Positions 16,377 through 25,794 are shown, numbered from the stretch's first letter. The stretch: DNA of 64,000 bases from Brevibacterium siliguriense (GCF_900105315.1 NZ_LT629766.1:1054001-1118000), one strand, 5' to 3'. A program made the numbers and translations. The notes: generated from the sequence alone by a model not told the origin.

Positions 16377-18763
16377 GACTCGAACGCGCGAATTCGAAGA
16401 AGCCGGTGAATTGGCTGTCCCTCCTCGGACTGGTCCTCATCCCGATCATCGTGGCGGCCGGATTCATCCTTGCCACGTGGAAGAGCGGCGACCGACTCGA
16501 GACCATCGAAGCGGCTATCGTCAACAACGACGACGGGGCGAAGGTCGACGGCAAGACCGTGCCGATCGGACGGCAGCTGACCAGCGGTCTGGTGGGCGAG
16601 GACGAGAACAACATCCACTGGGTGATCACCGACGAAGAGGATGCGAAGGACGGGCTGTCAGACGGCACCTACGCTGCGAAGCTGACGATCCCCGAAGGCT
16701 TCTCCCGCGCCGTGACCTCCGTCGACGATGCGAAGTCGGCGACGCAGACGCAGCTCGACGTCGACGTGTCCGGGACCGCTCCCGCGCTGGACACACAGAT
16801 CTCCCGATCAGTCGCCGAGGTGGCGCGGACGACCTTCAACACGCAGATGACCGAGACCTACCTCGACAACATCTACCTCGGCTTCAACAAGATGGGCGAG
16901 CAGATGAAGGACCTCGGCGACGCCGCCGGGGAGCTCGACAAGGGCGCCGAAGGCCTCAAGGAAGGCACCGGTCAATCGGCTGAGGGCGCCGGTGAGCTGT
17001 CCAAAGGCATGAAGCAGCTCGGTGACAACGGCGGTGAGCTCAAGTCCGGAGCCACGGAGCTGTCGAAGGGCGCCGGCGAACTGTCCAAGGGCGCCTCCCA
17101 GATGTCCGGGGGCCTGAACGAACTCGACAAGAAGACCTCGAAGCTGCCCGAGAGCACACAGAAGCTCGCCGACGGTTCCGGCGAGCTGGCCGACGGTGTC
17201 GACGAGTACACGAAGTCCATCGACGAGATCATCAAGGGCTTCGCCGGATCCGGTGACTCCGGCGAAGGCGGACTCGACGACATCACGAAGGGCGGCAAGG
17301 AGCTCGAGAAGGGCGCCGAAGGCGTGTCGAAGGGCGCCTCTGGCCTCTCCGACGGACTGCACCAGTACCGAGATGGGATGAAAGAAGGCGCCGACAAGGC
17401 CGATCAGCTGGCCGGGACGAAGCCGGACCTCGACGGACTCGTCGCAGCGGGCATCATGACCGACACCGAGGCGGAGAAGGCACGGGCCGAGATGTGCCCG
17501 ACCGGCACCCCCGACCAGGTCTGCAGTGGCATCGAACAGGCCTATGCGCAGGGGCTGCTCAACGGCACTTCAGGTGGACTGAACCAGGCTGTCGACGGTC
17601 TCGAACAGGAGCAGAACGGCTCGTCCCTCCTCGGTGGGTCCGATGAACTCGCCAAGGGCGCCTCGGAACTCTCCGATGGTGTGACCAAGTTCGTCAAGGG
17701 ACTCGAGGACGGCCTCGGTGACCTGATGAAGGGCATGAAGGACATCTCGAAGAACGCCCCGAAGCTGTTGGAGGCCTCGAAGGGGCTGCGCGACGGCGCT
17801 GCCGGAGTCGCCGACGGCAACCAGCAGCTCGCCGACGGAATGCCGGCCCTGTCCAAGGGCATCGGGAAGGTCGCCGACGGTTCCTCGGAGCTCTCCGACG
17901 GCGCCGGTGAGCTCAGTGATGGGCTGAGCGAATACAGCACCGGCGTCGGCAAGTACACTGACGGCGTCTCCGAGGCCGCGACCGGCACCTCCGAACTCTC
18001 AGCCGGCCTGGACAAGCTCGATGAGGGCACGGGCAAGTATGCGAAGGGCGTGAGCAAATTCGCCGACGGCGTCAAGGACGGAGCGGACGAAGTGCCGTCC
18101 TACACGGCTCCGGAGCGTGACCGCTTGGCCAAGGTCGCCTCGGCGAATATCGAATCCCCCGACATGGACAGCGTCACGGATGTGCTGGCGGGGTCGACGA
18201 TCGCGCTGCTCATCATGCTCGCCCTGTGGATCGGCGGACTCGTCACCTACACGGTGCTCAAGCCGATCCCGGCGTGGGCGCTGCTCTCGACGAAGTCCTC
18301 GTTCACCGTGTGGGCGCGCGGGCTGCTGCCCGGCCTCGTCGTCGGCGTGCTGCAGGCGCTCGTGCTCTCGATCCTCGCGGTCACCGTGATGGACATCGAC
18401 GCGGTCCAAGGCTTCGACATCGCGGTGCTCACGTTCGTCTCAGCGATCGTGTTCATGATCCTGAACTTCGCTCTCGTGGCGTGGTTCGGGGGAGTGGGCA
18501 GGTTCCTCTCGGTCGTTGCCGTCGTGCTGGCCGTGGCGGGTCGGACGATCGGAGCGGTGCCGCAGTTCTTCGACTTCGTGGCGCCGATCCTGCCGCTGAC
18601 CCCGTCGATGAACGGTTTCGCTGCGATTGCCGCGGGCACCACCGGGCAGGCTGCCGCGTACGGCGGACTGCTGGCCTGGGCGGTCATCGGCGTCGTGATG
18701 TCGCTGCTGGCCATCGTCCGGGCGCGGACCACGAAGCCGGAAGCCGCCCTCGAAATGGCGTAG
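16373..18763 (+). CDS. YhgE/Pip family membrane protein
   Basis: 796 residues. A single N-terminal transmembrane helix (about 15-35) is followed by the YhgE/Pip N-terminal domain (AIVNNDDGAKVDGK, LTIPEGFSRAV), then about 390 residues of short repeats of the GAGELSKGA/DGxxEL type between roughly 180 and 570, and at least five transmembrane helices to the end (about 605-785). Family members include the phage infection protein and ESX/ABC-2-like export components. The repeats are likely an extended extracytoplasmic helical stalk. The GTG start overlaps the stop of the MMPL gene by 4 nt, so the two proteins are made together and plausibly form one envelope complex. Confidence 0.85.
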   Translation: MRLERANSKKPVNWLSLLGLVLIPIIVAAGFILATWKSGDRLETIEAAIVNNDDGAKVDGKTVPIGRQLTSGLVGEDENNIHWVITDEEDAKDGLSDGTYAAKLTIPEGFSRAVTSVDDAKSATQTQLDVDVSGTAPALDTQISRSVAEVARTTFNTQMTETYLDNIYLGFNKMGEQMKDLGDAAGELDKGAEGLKEGTGQSAEGAGELSKGMKQLGDNGGELKSGATELSKGAGELSKGASQMSGGLNELDKKTSKLPESTQKLADGSGELADGVDEYTKSIDEIIKGFAGSGDSGEGGLDDITKGGKELEKGAEGVSKGASGLSDGLHQYRDGMKEGADKADQLAGTKPDLDGLVAAGIMTDTEAEKARAEMCPTGTPDQVCSGIEQAYAQGLLNGTSGGLNQAVDGLEQEQNGSSLLGGSDELAKGASELSDGVTKFVKGLEDGLGDLMKGMKDISKNAPKLLEASKGLRDGAAGVADGNQQLADGMPALSKGIGKVADGSSELSDGAGELSDGLSEYSTGVGKYTDGVSEAATGTSELSAGLDKLDEGTGKYAKGVSKFADGVKDGADEVPSYTAPERDRLAKVASANIESPDMDSVTDVLAGSTIALLIMLALWIGGLVTYTVLKPIPAWALLSTKSSFTVWARGLLPGLVVGVLQALVLSILAVTVMDIDAVQGFDIAVLTFVSAIVFMILNFALVAWFGGVGRFLSVVAVVLAVAGRTIGAVPQFFDFVAPILPLTPSMNGFAAIAAGTTGQAAAYGGLLAWAVIGVVMSLLAIVRARTTKPEAALEMA

Positions 18764-18790
18764 TCGCGCTTCATTCCGGCGGCAGAGAGC

Positions 18791-18860
18791 GTTTCGGTAC
18801 ACCCTTTTCTGAAATGCGCACTTTCCTCCGTGTGCACTACAGAGAAGGGTGCACCGAAAC
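18791..18860. repeat. nested intergenic palindrome
   Basis: 20-nt arms 18791-18810 and 18841-18860 pair with two mismatches, and an inner stem (TGCGCAC with GTGTGCA, 18815-18836) continues the hairpin. It lies between the converging YhgE and FAD-protein genes and may also act as a bidirectional terminator. Confidence 0.6.
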
Positions 18861-19005
18861 TCGCCACGTGCATTGCGCGGCGCGGAGTTCGGCAACTGCC
18901 GCGGGCGGTGTGGGGCGCTGGCGGAACTGGGTCGTCAGCGTCCGCAGAGTCGCGGGTGGGCCGAGAGCTAGCGGCGACTGGCGTCCGGCGAGATCCTGCG
19001 GAGCC

Positions 19006-21300
19006 TCAGAGGAGGTCGAGGATCGCCTCGGCGGCGGCGTGCGAGTCGTTGAGCGTGGCCGCGTTCGTGCCCGGATTAGCGGCGATCGCCAGCCCCCACT
19101 GCTGCGACGACAGTTGGATCGACAGAGCGAACCGGCGCGGGTGGACGTTGCCCTCGACATCGATCGTGCGGTACGGCCGAGACGTGAGGGCGAGTCCGTT
19201 GAGGAATTTCTCCCGGCCGTCGTCCAAGGTCAGGCGGGCCGCGGTGAGCTGGCCGCGTTCGAGCATCCCATACAGCAGGACATCGGCTGCGCGCGAGACG
19301 GAGTTCGTCGGGGACGCGGCATCGATGACGACGCTGCCCTTGATCGCTCCCGCGGCCTGAGCAGAGGTCACCGTGAAGATCTCCGGCCGTGGCCCCTGCG
19401 CCTCATTTGTGGGGCCCTGCGCTTCGGCAGTGGGGCTCTCGACCTCGTCCGGGCGTGCGGCGATGCCGGAACTTGCGTTCTCTGCTTCAGCTTCGGGCGC
19501 CGCTGAACTCTCGCGGAGAGCATCAGGGTTCTCTTCGATACGCATATCGGGGCCGATGAAGGACACGAATCCCGCCTCGGCGAGGGCGATGAGTTCGGCG
19601 ATCCGCTGCGGGGGAGGTCCATCGCAGATGCCGGAGACGAAGCCCTCGAACCAGCCGAGGATCTCCATGTCTATGCTCACGCGGTCGATATGACCGGCGA
19701 CGATGAGCTCCTTGAGCAGCAGTCGGGACTGCCACAGCACGGTGAAGAGAGCCTTCTCCGGGCTGCCGGTCGGACCGGCCAGGGAGCTGCGCAGGTCGGT
19801 GCGCAGTAAGTCGAGCATCCACTCGTGCAGGGATCCGGGTTCGCCGGGTTCACGGCTGGTGAAGAGTTCGCCTTCGAGCGGGTTGAGCAGTGTGTGCAGG
19901 GACATGCGGTCGGCGAGATCGGGTACGAGCGCCTCTTCGATCTCCGACCAGGCGAAGGCCTCGCGGGTGACGCGGCCTTGGCGGGCGGCGTCCTCGGTGG
20001 TCGTGGCGCTGGCTCCCACACGAGCGGTTGCTCCCACACGAGCGGTCGAGGCGGCACCGTCTCCGGCCCGAACGGTCGCCGCGGCACGAGTCTCGGCAGC
20101 ACTGGCCGCGCCCGTCGACTGCGGGTGGGTCTCCTGCCAAGTGCGTCGGGTCAGGTGGCGCGAGACTGCCTCGCCGATGGCCTCACGCAGCTGGCCGGGG
20201 TCATCGGTGAACGCTTCGGGGCGGACCTGGGAGAGTGTGTGATAGTACGCCAGGCGCAGGTCAGCGAGGATGAGCGGCCACAGCTGATCATTGAACCGGG
20301 CGCCGGCCTTGCGTTCCCCGTCGAGGTCGTCGAGGCCGGCGAGCAGCGCGATGTTGTCCTTCGTGAAGAACCGCAACGGCCAGTCCCGGCGCGGATGCTC
20401 GTGACAGATCGGTTTGCTGCGGTACGGGATGCCGCGCCGCGAGCCCAACGCCAGCTGCGGTTCGTCGCCACTGGGAACATAGCGCAGCTGACCGCCGGGC
20501 TCTGGGACGAAGCGGCCTCCGCGCTCATGAGTGAACAGGGTCTGCAGGTCGAAGTAGTTGAGCCCCATGCCACGGACGATGACACGCTCACCGGGGGCCA
20601 CCTCGGTGACGGGGGTTTCCGCGGGCAGGTCCTGCGGCAGATAGAGCCCACCACCCAGTTCGGCGAACGCGGCCAAACGAGCGCGCTCCTCCGGCTGGGC
20701 GCTGGGGATGTGGCCGACGGCGAGCACGACGGCGCTGGCGACGATCGTCGTGCCGTTCTGGCAGCGCACGAGCTGCTCGGGAACCGTGGCTCGCGATCCC
20801 GCGGGCAACGGTTGGGGGAGGTCCATCGTGGGCAGGTCGATGACGGATTCGGCCTTCGTCGGGTGTTCGACGATCTCGATGAAGCCCGGTGCACTCGTGC
20901 GGATGCGGCGGTAGGCATCGCGGAGGTAGCGGCCGTAGAGGCTGCGGCTGGGGAAAGTCGAGTGGAGCGGTTCGGAGCCGCCGTTGGCGACGAACCACTC
21001 GGCCATGGACGGACCGGTCGGTGCTTCGTCGGAGCCGAGGAAGGTGCAGCTGGAGTCGGGGAAGACGGTCTGCTCGGCGATGGTGGTATTCATCAGCAGC
21101 GACTCGGGCTGGTCGGTGCGCCACACGATTCCCGCACCGGGCGGGTACGGGTCGATGAGGTGGATGGTCAGCGCGGTCTCGGCTGCGCCGGCGAAGCGCT
21201 TCGCTGCCAGCGCCACGAGCCTCTCCAGAACGGTGAGACCCCGCGGTCCGACACCGATGATCGCGACCGCGGGTGCAGGAGTCTGTGGAGCCTGACTCAC
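19006..21300 (-). CDS. FAD/NAD(P)-binding protein
   Basis: 764 residues, cytoplasmic. The N-terminus GVGPRGLTVLERL (about residues 17-29) is the signature of the FAD-NAD(P)-binding family found in actinobacteria, a two-dinucleotide-fold flavoprotein of unknown reaction. A second Rossmann-like glycine segment lies in the middle (APGERVIVRGMGLNYFDLQ). An Ala/Thr-rich linker at about residues 400-440 and a Glu/Pro-rich one at about 600-640 separate the domains. Its ATG overlaps the stop of the LCP gene (ATGA at 21297-21300), so the two are translationally coupled. Substrate unknown. Close relatives are sometimes linked to siderophore-like hydroxylation, which I treat as weak. Confidence 0.8.
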   Translation of the reverse strand: MSQAPQTPAPAVAIIGVGPRGLTVLERLVALAAKRFAGAAETALTIHLIDPYPPGAGIVWRTDQPESLLMNTTIAEQTVFPDSSCTFLGSDEAPTGPSMAEWFVANGGSEPLHSTFPSRSLYGRYLRDAYRRIRTSAPGFIEIVEHPTKAESVIDLPTMDLPQPLPAGSRATVPEQLVRCQNGTTIVASAVVLAVGHIPSAQPEERARLAAFAELGGGLYLPQDLPAETPVTEVAPGERVIVRGMGLNYFDLQTLFTHERGGRFVPEPGGQLRYVPSGDEPQLALGSRRGIPYRSKPICHEHPRRDWPLRFFTKDNIALLAGLDDLDGERKAGARFNDQLWPLILADLRLAYYHTLSQVRPEAFTDDPGQLREAIGEAVSRHLTRRTWQETHPQSTGAASAAETRAAATVRAGDGAASTARVGATARVGASATTTEDAARQGRVTREAFAWSEIEEALVPDLADRMSLHTLLNPLEGELFTSREPGEPGSLHEWMLDLLRTDLRSSLAGPTGSPEKALFTVLWQSRLLLKELIVAGHIDRVSIDMEILGWFEGFVSGICDGPPPQRIAELIALAEAGFVSFIGPDMRIEENPDALRESSAAPEAEAENASSGIAARPDEVESPTAEAQGPTNEAQGPRPEIFTVTSAQAAGAIKGSVVIDAASPTNSVSRAADVLLYGMLERGQLTAARLTLDDGREKFLNGLALTSRPYRTIDVEGNVHPRRFALSIQLSSQQWGLAIAANPGTNAATLNDSHAAAEAILDLL

Positions 21301-23753
21301 CCCTGCTCGCCGGTTCCGCCGTTGGGTCCGGGGTAGCCGGGGAAGTCGTCACCGGGTTTGAAGCCCTTCGGGTAGCACTTGCCTTCGGCGTTGGGCTCAC
21401 CCGGCGTCGCCGTTTCGGTGGCGTCCGCCTCGGCGCCGGCCTCATCCGTGGATCCGTCCGCGGAATCGGTCGGTTCATCGGTGGCGGTGCCTTTGGTCGA
21501 ATCCGTGCTGTCCTCGGATTCTTGGGACTTGCTGCCGTCGTTCGTCGGCTTCGGGGTCTCCTCACCGTCGGACGCACCCTTGACCTCGCCGAGGATCCAC
21601 TTATGGAGCACATCGTAATCGGGGTCGTAGGTCGGGGTGACGTCATTGTTGATCTGCACCGTGGTGACGTCGCCCTTCTGCATCATCATGGCGAGTTCGA
21701 TGAAGGCCGGGATCTCGTTCTGCGGGATCGACGTGGCGATGTTCCGCGTCGCGGAGTTCGCGAGCTTCGGGTAGGCCGTGGCAATCTCCTGCGGGTCGAT
21801 CTGCTCGAGAGTGGTCTTGAGCATCCGCTGCTGACGGCACATGCGGTCGTAGTTGTCGCTGCCTTCGCGGGAGCGGACGTACCAGAGTGCGTCCTTGCCC
21901 TTGAGCGTCTGCGGGCCCGGATCGACCCAACCGTAGATCTCGTTCTTCACACCCGACATCGACTTTCCGCCGCCCATCGGGATCGGGCGTTCGACGTCGA
22001 TCTTGACTCCGCCGATGGCGTCGACGACGTCTTCGAATCCGGCCATGTCGACCGAGGACCAATAGTCGAGTTTGAGGCCCAGAGAGCCCTCGACTGCTTG
22101 CATCGTCGCCCACATTCCCGGTTCGAGTCCGTGCGCGTTGCCGATCTGGTCGGGGTTCTGTTCGCCCCACTGCCACACGGCGTTGATGAGGTCCTGCGAG
22201 GAGTCGCCGGAGGGACGGAATCCGTCGGGCCACGCCTTGTCGAGTTCGCTGCCTTCGGGGAAGACCGGGAACGCGAGGTTGCGGGGCACGGAGATGAGTG
22301 CGGCGTTTCCGGTCTTCGTGTCGATGGAGGCCACGAGCATGGTGTCCGGGCGGGTGCCCTCACGGTCGTCGCCGTTGTCGCGGCCCATGAGGAAGACATT
22401 GATATAGGGCTTGTCGGCCCAGAGCTCCTCAGCGCTGTGGGCCTTGCCGGTGCTGTCGCCGAAGAGGCTGGCCACTGTGTCGGACTGCACGCGGGCGAAG
22501 ACAGACCCGACGCCCAGCGGGATGCCGATGATGAGCGCCAGCGAGACGACGAGGACACCGGCCATCTTGTTCTGCCAGGGGCGGTAACGGTGCCCACGAC
22601 GCAGCCCGAGGTGGGACACGACCATCACGAGGATCCAGATCACGGCCACGAGTACGGCGGCGATGGCGAGGAAGTTCAGCAGCGACGGACTGGCGACGAC
22701 CGTGGCGACCGCGCGCACCGGTCCCTTGACGAGCAGGTAGACGAGCCCGACGAGCAGAGTGAGGATGAAGAGGCCGAACACGATGAGTCCGACGGGCCGG
22801 AAGCGTGTGCGCAGCAGCCCGACACCGGGCAGGAGGGTGCTCAGCGAGGTCCAGCCGACGAGGCTGGGGAACGATTCACCGAGGCGGGAGGAATGACGGC
22901 GGGACCGTCCGGGTCCGGTCGACCTCTCGCCGTGGGCGGAGTCGCCGCCGAATGATCTTTCGGAGGACGACCTGGCTGCTGCGGCCGCGGCGCTGCGCGC
23001 TGACCGTGCACCTGATGCCCTCTTCCGGCCCCGACCGCGGGATTCGGCTGCATGCCGTTCGCGGGCGTCGCGGCGAGTTGTCGGAGCGGAATCCGTGTCG
23101 ACGTCGCTGTCTGCGCGGTCATCGTCGCGGGAACCCCTCGCCGAGGCGGCCGATACGTCCCGTGCGAATGTGCGTGGGGCATCGTGAGCAGGAGCGCGTC
23201 GTGAGTCAGTGCCCGGATCGGACTGTGTATTCGAGCTCGCTGCCGCGGCCACTCCGGCCGCGGAGGCTCCGCTGGCGGCAGCAGCGCGCAGCATGCGGGC
23301 CTCACGGCGAGTGCGAGGAGCCACCGGGCGCGGCGGCGGGGCATGCGGAGACCGGGCCGAAGATCCATCTCCACGGGGGCTGTCGCCGAGTCGGCTGTCA
23401 GATGGACCGTCGGATCCTCGGGAGCTTGTGCGGAACGAATAGTCGGATCGGGCATCGGTGGATCGCTTGGAGTCCCGGCCGGAACTCTGGTCCGAACTCG
23501 TACGGGACCGGCGAGGGTTCACTGCCGAGGTCGGCAGCTGCTGCGAGTCGCGACGCTGGGAGTCCGAGCGGCGAGGCTCAGACTGCCGAGAATTCTGCTG
23601 CGGCGAGCTCGACCGCGGTGTCGAGTCGCTTTCACTGGCGGCGGTGTCGCCGCGGAACCGGGGGCGAGAGGAGGCGCGGAGCCGACGACCAGCTGTCTGG
23701 GAATCGGGGTCGCTCCCATGCGGTCCGCGCTTGTCAGGGGGAAACTCTGGCAA
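21297..23753 (-). CDS. LytR-CpsA-Psr (LCP) family cell-wall glycopolymer ligase
   Basis: 818 residues. Residues 1-300 are an Arg/Ser/Asp-rich disordered cytoplasmic region. Three or four transmembrane helices follow between about 318 and 430. The extracytoplasmic LCP domain begins near 447 (VFLMGRDNGDDREGTRPDTMLV) with the conserved Arg/Asp set and later SRNLAF-like and RPIPM stretches, and the tail after 740 is Ser/Thr/Glu-rich. LCP enzymes transfer lipid-linked polymers such as teichoic acid or arabinogalactan to peptidoglycan. The start is TTG at 23753, fixed by GAGGAG 8 nt upstream; no ATG in frame is as well placed. The long N-terminal extension is unusual and could be a site of phosphorylation or partner binding. 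Confidence 0.88.
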   Translation of the reverse strand: MPEFPPDKRGPHGSDPDSQTAGRRLRASSRPRFRGDTAASESDSTPRSSSPQQNSRQSEPRRSDSQRRDSQQLPTSAVNPRRSRTSSDQSSGRDSKRSTDARSDYSFRTSSRGSDGPSDSRLGDSPRGDGSSARSPHAPPPRPVAPRTRREARMLRAAAASGASAAGVAAAASSNTQSDPGTDSRRAPAHDAPRTFARDVSAASARGSRDDDRADSDVDTDSAPTTRRDARERHAAESRGRGRKRASGARSARSAAAAAARSSSERSFGGDSAHGERSTGPGRSRRHSSRLGESFPSLVGWTSLSTLLPGVGLLRTRFRPVGLIVFGLFILTLLVGLVYLLVKGPVRAVATVVASPSLLNFLAIAAVLVAVIWILVMVVSHLGLRRGHRYRPWQNKMAGVLVVSLALIIGIPLGVGSVFARVQSDTVASLFGDSTGKAHSAEELWADKPYINVFLMGRDNGDDREGTRPDTMLVASIDTKTGNAALISVPRNLAFPVFPEGSELDKAWPDGFRPSGDSSQDLINAVWQWGEQNPDQIGNAHGLEPGMWATMQAVEGSLGLKLDYWSSVDMAGFEDVVDAIGGVKIDVERPIPMGGGKSMSGVKNEIYGWVDPGPQTLKGKDALWYVRSREGSDNYDRMCRQQRMLKTTLEQIDPQEIATAYPKLANSATRNIATSIPQNEIPAFIELAMMMQKGDVTTVQINNDVTPTYDPDYDVLHKWILGEVKGASDGEETPKPTNDGSKSQESEDSTDSTKGTATDEPTDSADGSTDEAGAEADATETATPGEPNAEGKCYPKGFKPGDDFPGYPGPNGGTGEQG

Positions 23754-24128
23754 GTTGTCTACTCCTCAAAAACTGTCTTCTCGTGCAGTACGGCCCGCTC
23801 GCCGTTCTCGTTTCCGGCGCAGGGCACACCGCGGCATTCGGTTTTCCGACCGGCGTTCCTGCGAAGATCTGAGACCAGACCGCAAAGCACATCACGCCGA
23901 TTTTACGCCTGCACATTGATGAATGCTGGAATTCCGGTGTGGGGGAGCGGAACAAAGGGGACGTTCGGCCCGGATTCGCGCCCATCACAGGTCGACTCGA
24001 TTATGACGAAGCCCACTCTCCGCGGCCGCGCTTTGCCCTGGATGGCTCCTTTCCCTTAGGCTGTACCCGTAGTGCTGGAGGGTCTGTCGGCGGGGTATTT
24101 CGCCGGAGCAGATCGCCGCAGTGCAGAT
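23754..24128. other. intergenic region, no gene seen
   Basis: 375 bases between the LCP start and tRNA-Ser(GCT). The short frames in it have neither ribosome sites nor the local codon pattern. It should hold the LCP promoter on the minus strand and the tRNA promoter on the plus strand. Confidence 0.55.
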
Positions 24129-24217
24129 GGAGTCGTGGCTGAGCGGCCGAAAGCGTCACCCTGCTAAGGTGAAGTCCTCCAATAGGGGGACCGTGGGTTC
24201 AAATCCCACCGGCTCCG
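24129..24217 (+). tRNA. tRNA-Ser (GCT)
   Basis: An 89-nt cloverleaf with a long variable arm. The acceptor arms GGAGTCG and CGGCTCC pair with one G-T, the anticodon loop CTGCTAA gives anticodon GCT, and the T loop is GGTTCAAATCC. CCA is not encoded. Confidence 0.95.
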
Positions 24218-24224
24218 CAGAACG

Positions 24225-24270
24225 GGAAACCCCCGCGTACCGCTAGAACAAGCGGAACGCGGGGGTTTCC
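24225..24270 (+). terminator. hairpin downstream of tRNA-Ser(GCT)
   Basis: A perfect 14-bp stem, GGAAACCCCCGCGT with ACGCGGGGGTTTCC, enclosing a small inner CCGCT/AGCGG stem, 8 nt after the tRNA. Confidence 0.75.
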
Positions 24271-24341
24271 TCATCCCCGGATTGTGCCTGTTGGGAACAT
24301 TTTGGGCACCCTGCTAATCAAGTGCGGCAAGTCGCGCGGTG

Positions 24342-24364
24342 GGGTTAATGGTCAAAATGTGTGT
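24342..24364 (+). repeat. 23-bp exact repeat, copy 1
   Basis: This 23-base stretch (starting GGGTTAATGG, ending AATGTGTGT) is identical to 38090-38112 and in the same orientation. Both copies lie about 85-125 bases downstream of a tRNA gene and just upstream of a protein gene. It could be the end of a lost mobile element or an integration site. Confidence 0.7.
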
Positions 24365-24462
24365 CCTGCACTGGATTGTCCTAGACTGATTGGAATTTCG
24401 GCGACCTCTGCTCTGGCGAGGTGACGAAACCGCCGATTCGGGGACCAACGGAGGGCAACCGA

Positions 24463-25710
24463 ATGAAGACAGTCATCATCGGAGGCGGCGTGGTCGGGCT
24501 GACCAGCGCTTACGAACTGGCTCTGCGAGGGCACACGGTCACCGTCATCGAGGCCGCCGGCTGCGGCGCCGGTGCCTCGCACGGGAACGCCGCGAAGGTC
24601 GCCATCTCCGAGAGCACTCCGGTACCCGCCCCAGGGGTGCTGCTTCAGGGGATCCGATGGATGCTCAGACCCGACAGTCCGCTGTCGATCAGACCGTCGA
24701 TCGCGCCCGGCTACCTCGGGTTTCTGCTTCGGATGGCCGCACACTGCAATGCGCGTGACTTCGAAGCCGGTCTCGATCTCCACCTGCGCCTCGGCGAGGA
24801 CGCGAACGACCTCTTCGACGAGTACCAGACCCAAGGCATCGACTTCGAGATGCACAACCGCGGTGTGCTGTTGGCCTTCGAGACTCGGGAACGCTTCGAT
24901 GAGCACTGCGCGAGCCTGCCGGCCTTCGAAGCCGCCGGCCACCACCCGCAGCGCCTCCACGACGATGCTGTTCGCGAAGCCGAACCGGCCCTGAGAGATC
25001 GTATCCGTCACGGTCTGTTCTTCTCCGACGACCGACAGATCGAACCCGACTCCCTGACGGCCGGCCTTCTCGCGAAACTCTCCGCTCTCGGTGTCATCGT
25101 GCGGGAGAACACCAGCGTCGGACGCTTGGTCCGTTCCGGTGACGCCGTGACCGCCGTCGTCACCTCCGATGCCGAGGTCATCACAACTGATGCCATCGTC
25201 ATCTCCGCTGGCGTTCCGTCCGGGGCTCTGGCCAAGCAATTGGGCCAGAACATTCCGATTTACTCGGGCAAGGGCTACAGCATCGACTATTCCCCTGCCC
25301 CGGTCCAGCTGCGCACATCGCTGACCCTTGAAGATGCTCGCGTCGCCGTCACTGCGCTGAACGGCAAGCTCAGACTGGCAGGCACGATGGAGTTCGGCAG
25401 CACGGACGACAACGTCAACGAGATTCGCGTCGACGCGATCCGCCGGGCGGCTCGGGAAGCATTCCGAGAGTGGGGTGACGGTCGGGGAGAACTGGCACCG
25501 TGGGCCGGATCGCGCCCCATGACTCCCGATGGCCTTCCCGTCATCGGACGCCTTGACTCCGTGAAGAACGCCTACATCAACTCCGGACATTCGATGCTCG
25601 GTCTGACGCTGGCACCGGGATCCGCCCGACTGCTTGCCGGACTCATGACTGACGGAAGCTCGACGCTGCCCGACGAGCTCCTCGCTCGTGTGTCCCCGAA
25701 TCGATTCTGA
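24463..25710 (+). CDS. FAD-dependent D-amino acid dehydrogenase/oxidase (DadA-like)
   Basis: 415 residues of the DAO (glycine oxidase/DadA) family. The FAD-binding glycine motif GGGVVG sits at residues 7-12, the middle holds a substrate domain, and the conserved C-terminal cluster is AYINSGHSMLGLTLAPGSARLLA. It should oxidise a D-amino or D-imino acid to its imine and pass electrons to the respiratory chain. The ATG at 24463 follows GGAGGGCAACCGA. Next to a proline-racemase-family epimerase and an Ldh-family imine reductase, the likely substrate is D-proline or cis-4-hydroxy-D-proline. A DHDPS-like deaminase and aldehyde dehydrogenase, expected for full hydroxyproline degradation, are not in this window. 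Confidence 0.85.
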   Translation: MKTVIIGGGVVGLTSAYELALRGHTVTVIEAAGCGAGASHGNAAKVAISESTPVPAPGVLLQGIRWMLRPDSPLSIRPSIAPGYLGFLLRMAAHCNARDFEAGLDLHLRLGEDANDLFDEYQTQGIDFEMHNRGVLLAFETRERFDEHCASLPAFEAAGHHPQRLHDDAVREAEPALRDRIRHGLFFSDDRQIEPDSLTAGLLAKLSALGVIVRENTSVGRLVRSGDAVTAVVTSDAEVITTDAIVISAGVPSGALAKQLGQNIPIYSGKGYSIDYSPAPVQLRTSLTLEDARVAVTALNGKLRLAGTMEFGSTDDNVNEIRVDAIRRAAREAFREWGDGRGELAPWAGSRPMTPDGLPVIGRLDSVKNAYINSGHSMLGLTLAPGSARLLAGLMTDGSSTLPDELLARVSPNRF

Positions 25711-25752
25711 ATGCCCACCGCCACACGGAGCCGAACGGAAGAGGAAGGGCCC

Positions 25753-25794
25753 ATGATCACGCAGAAAGTCACCGGCATCGAACACGTGGGCTGA
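25753..25794 (+). other. gene-start remnant with strong ribosome site
   Basis: AGAGGAAGGGCCC precedes an ATG at 25753 that reads only 13 codons (MITQKVTGIEHVG) before TGA. The same frame opens at 25711 directly after the stop of the DAO gene. The residues look like the first strand of a VOC/glyoxalase-type protein, so this may be the 5' end of a deleted gene. It could also be a leader peptide. Low certainty. Confidence 0.35.
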
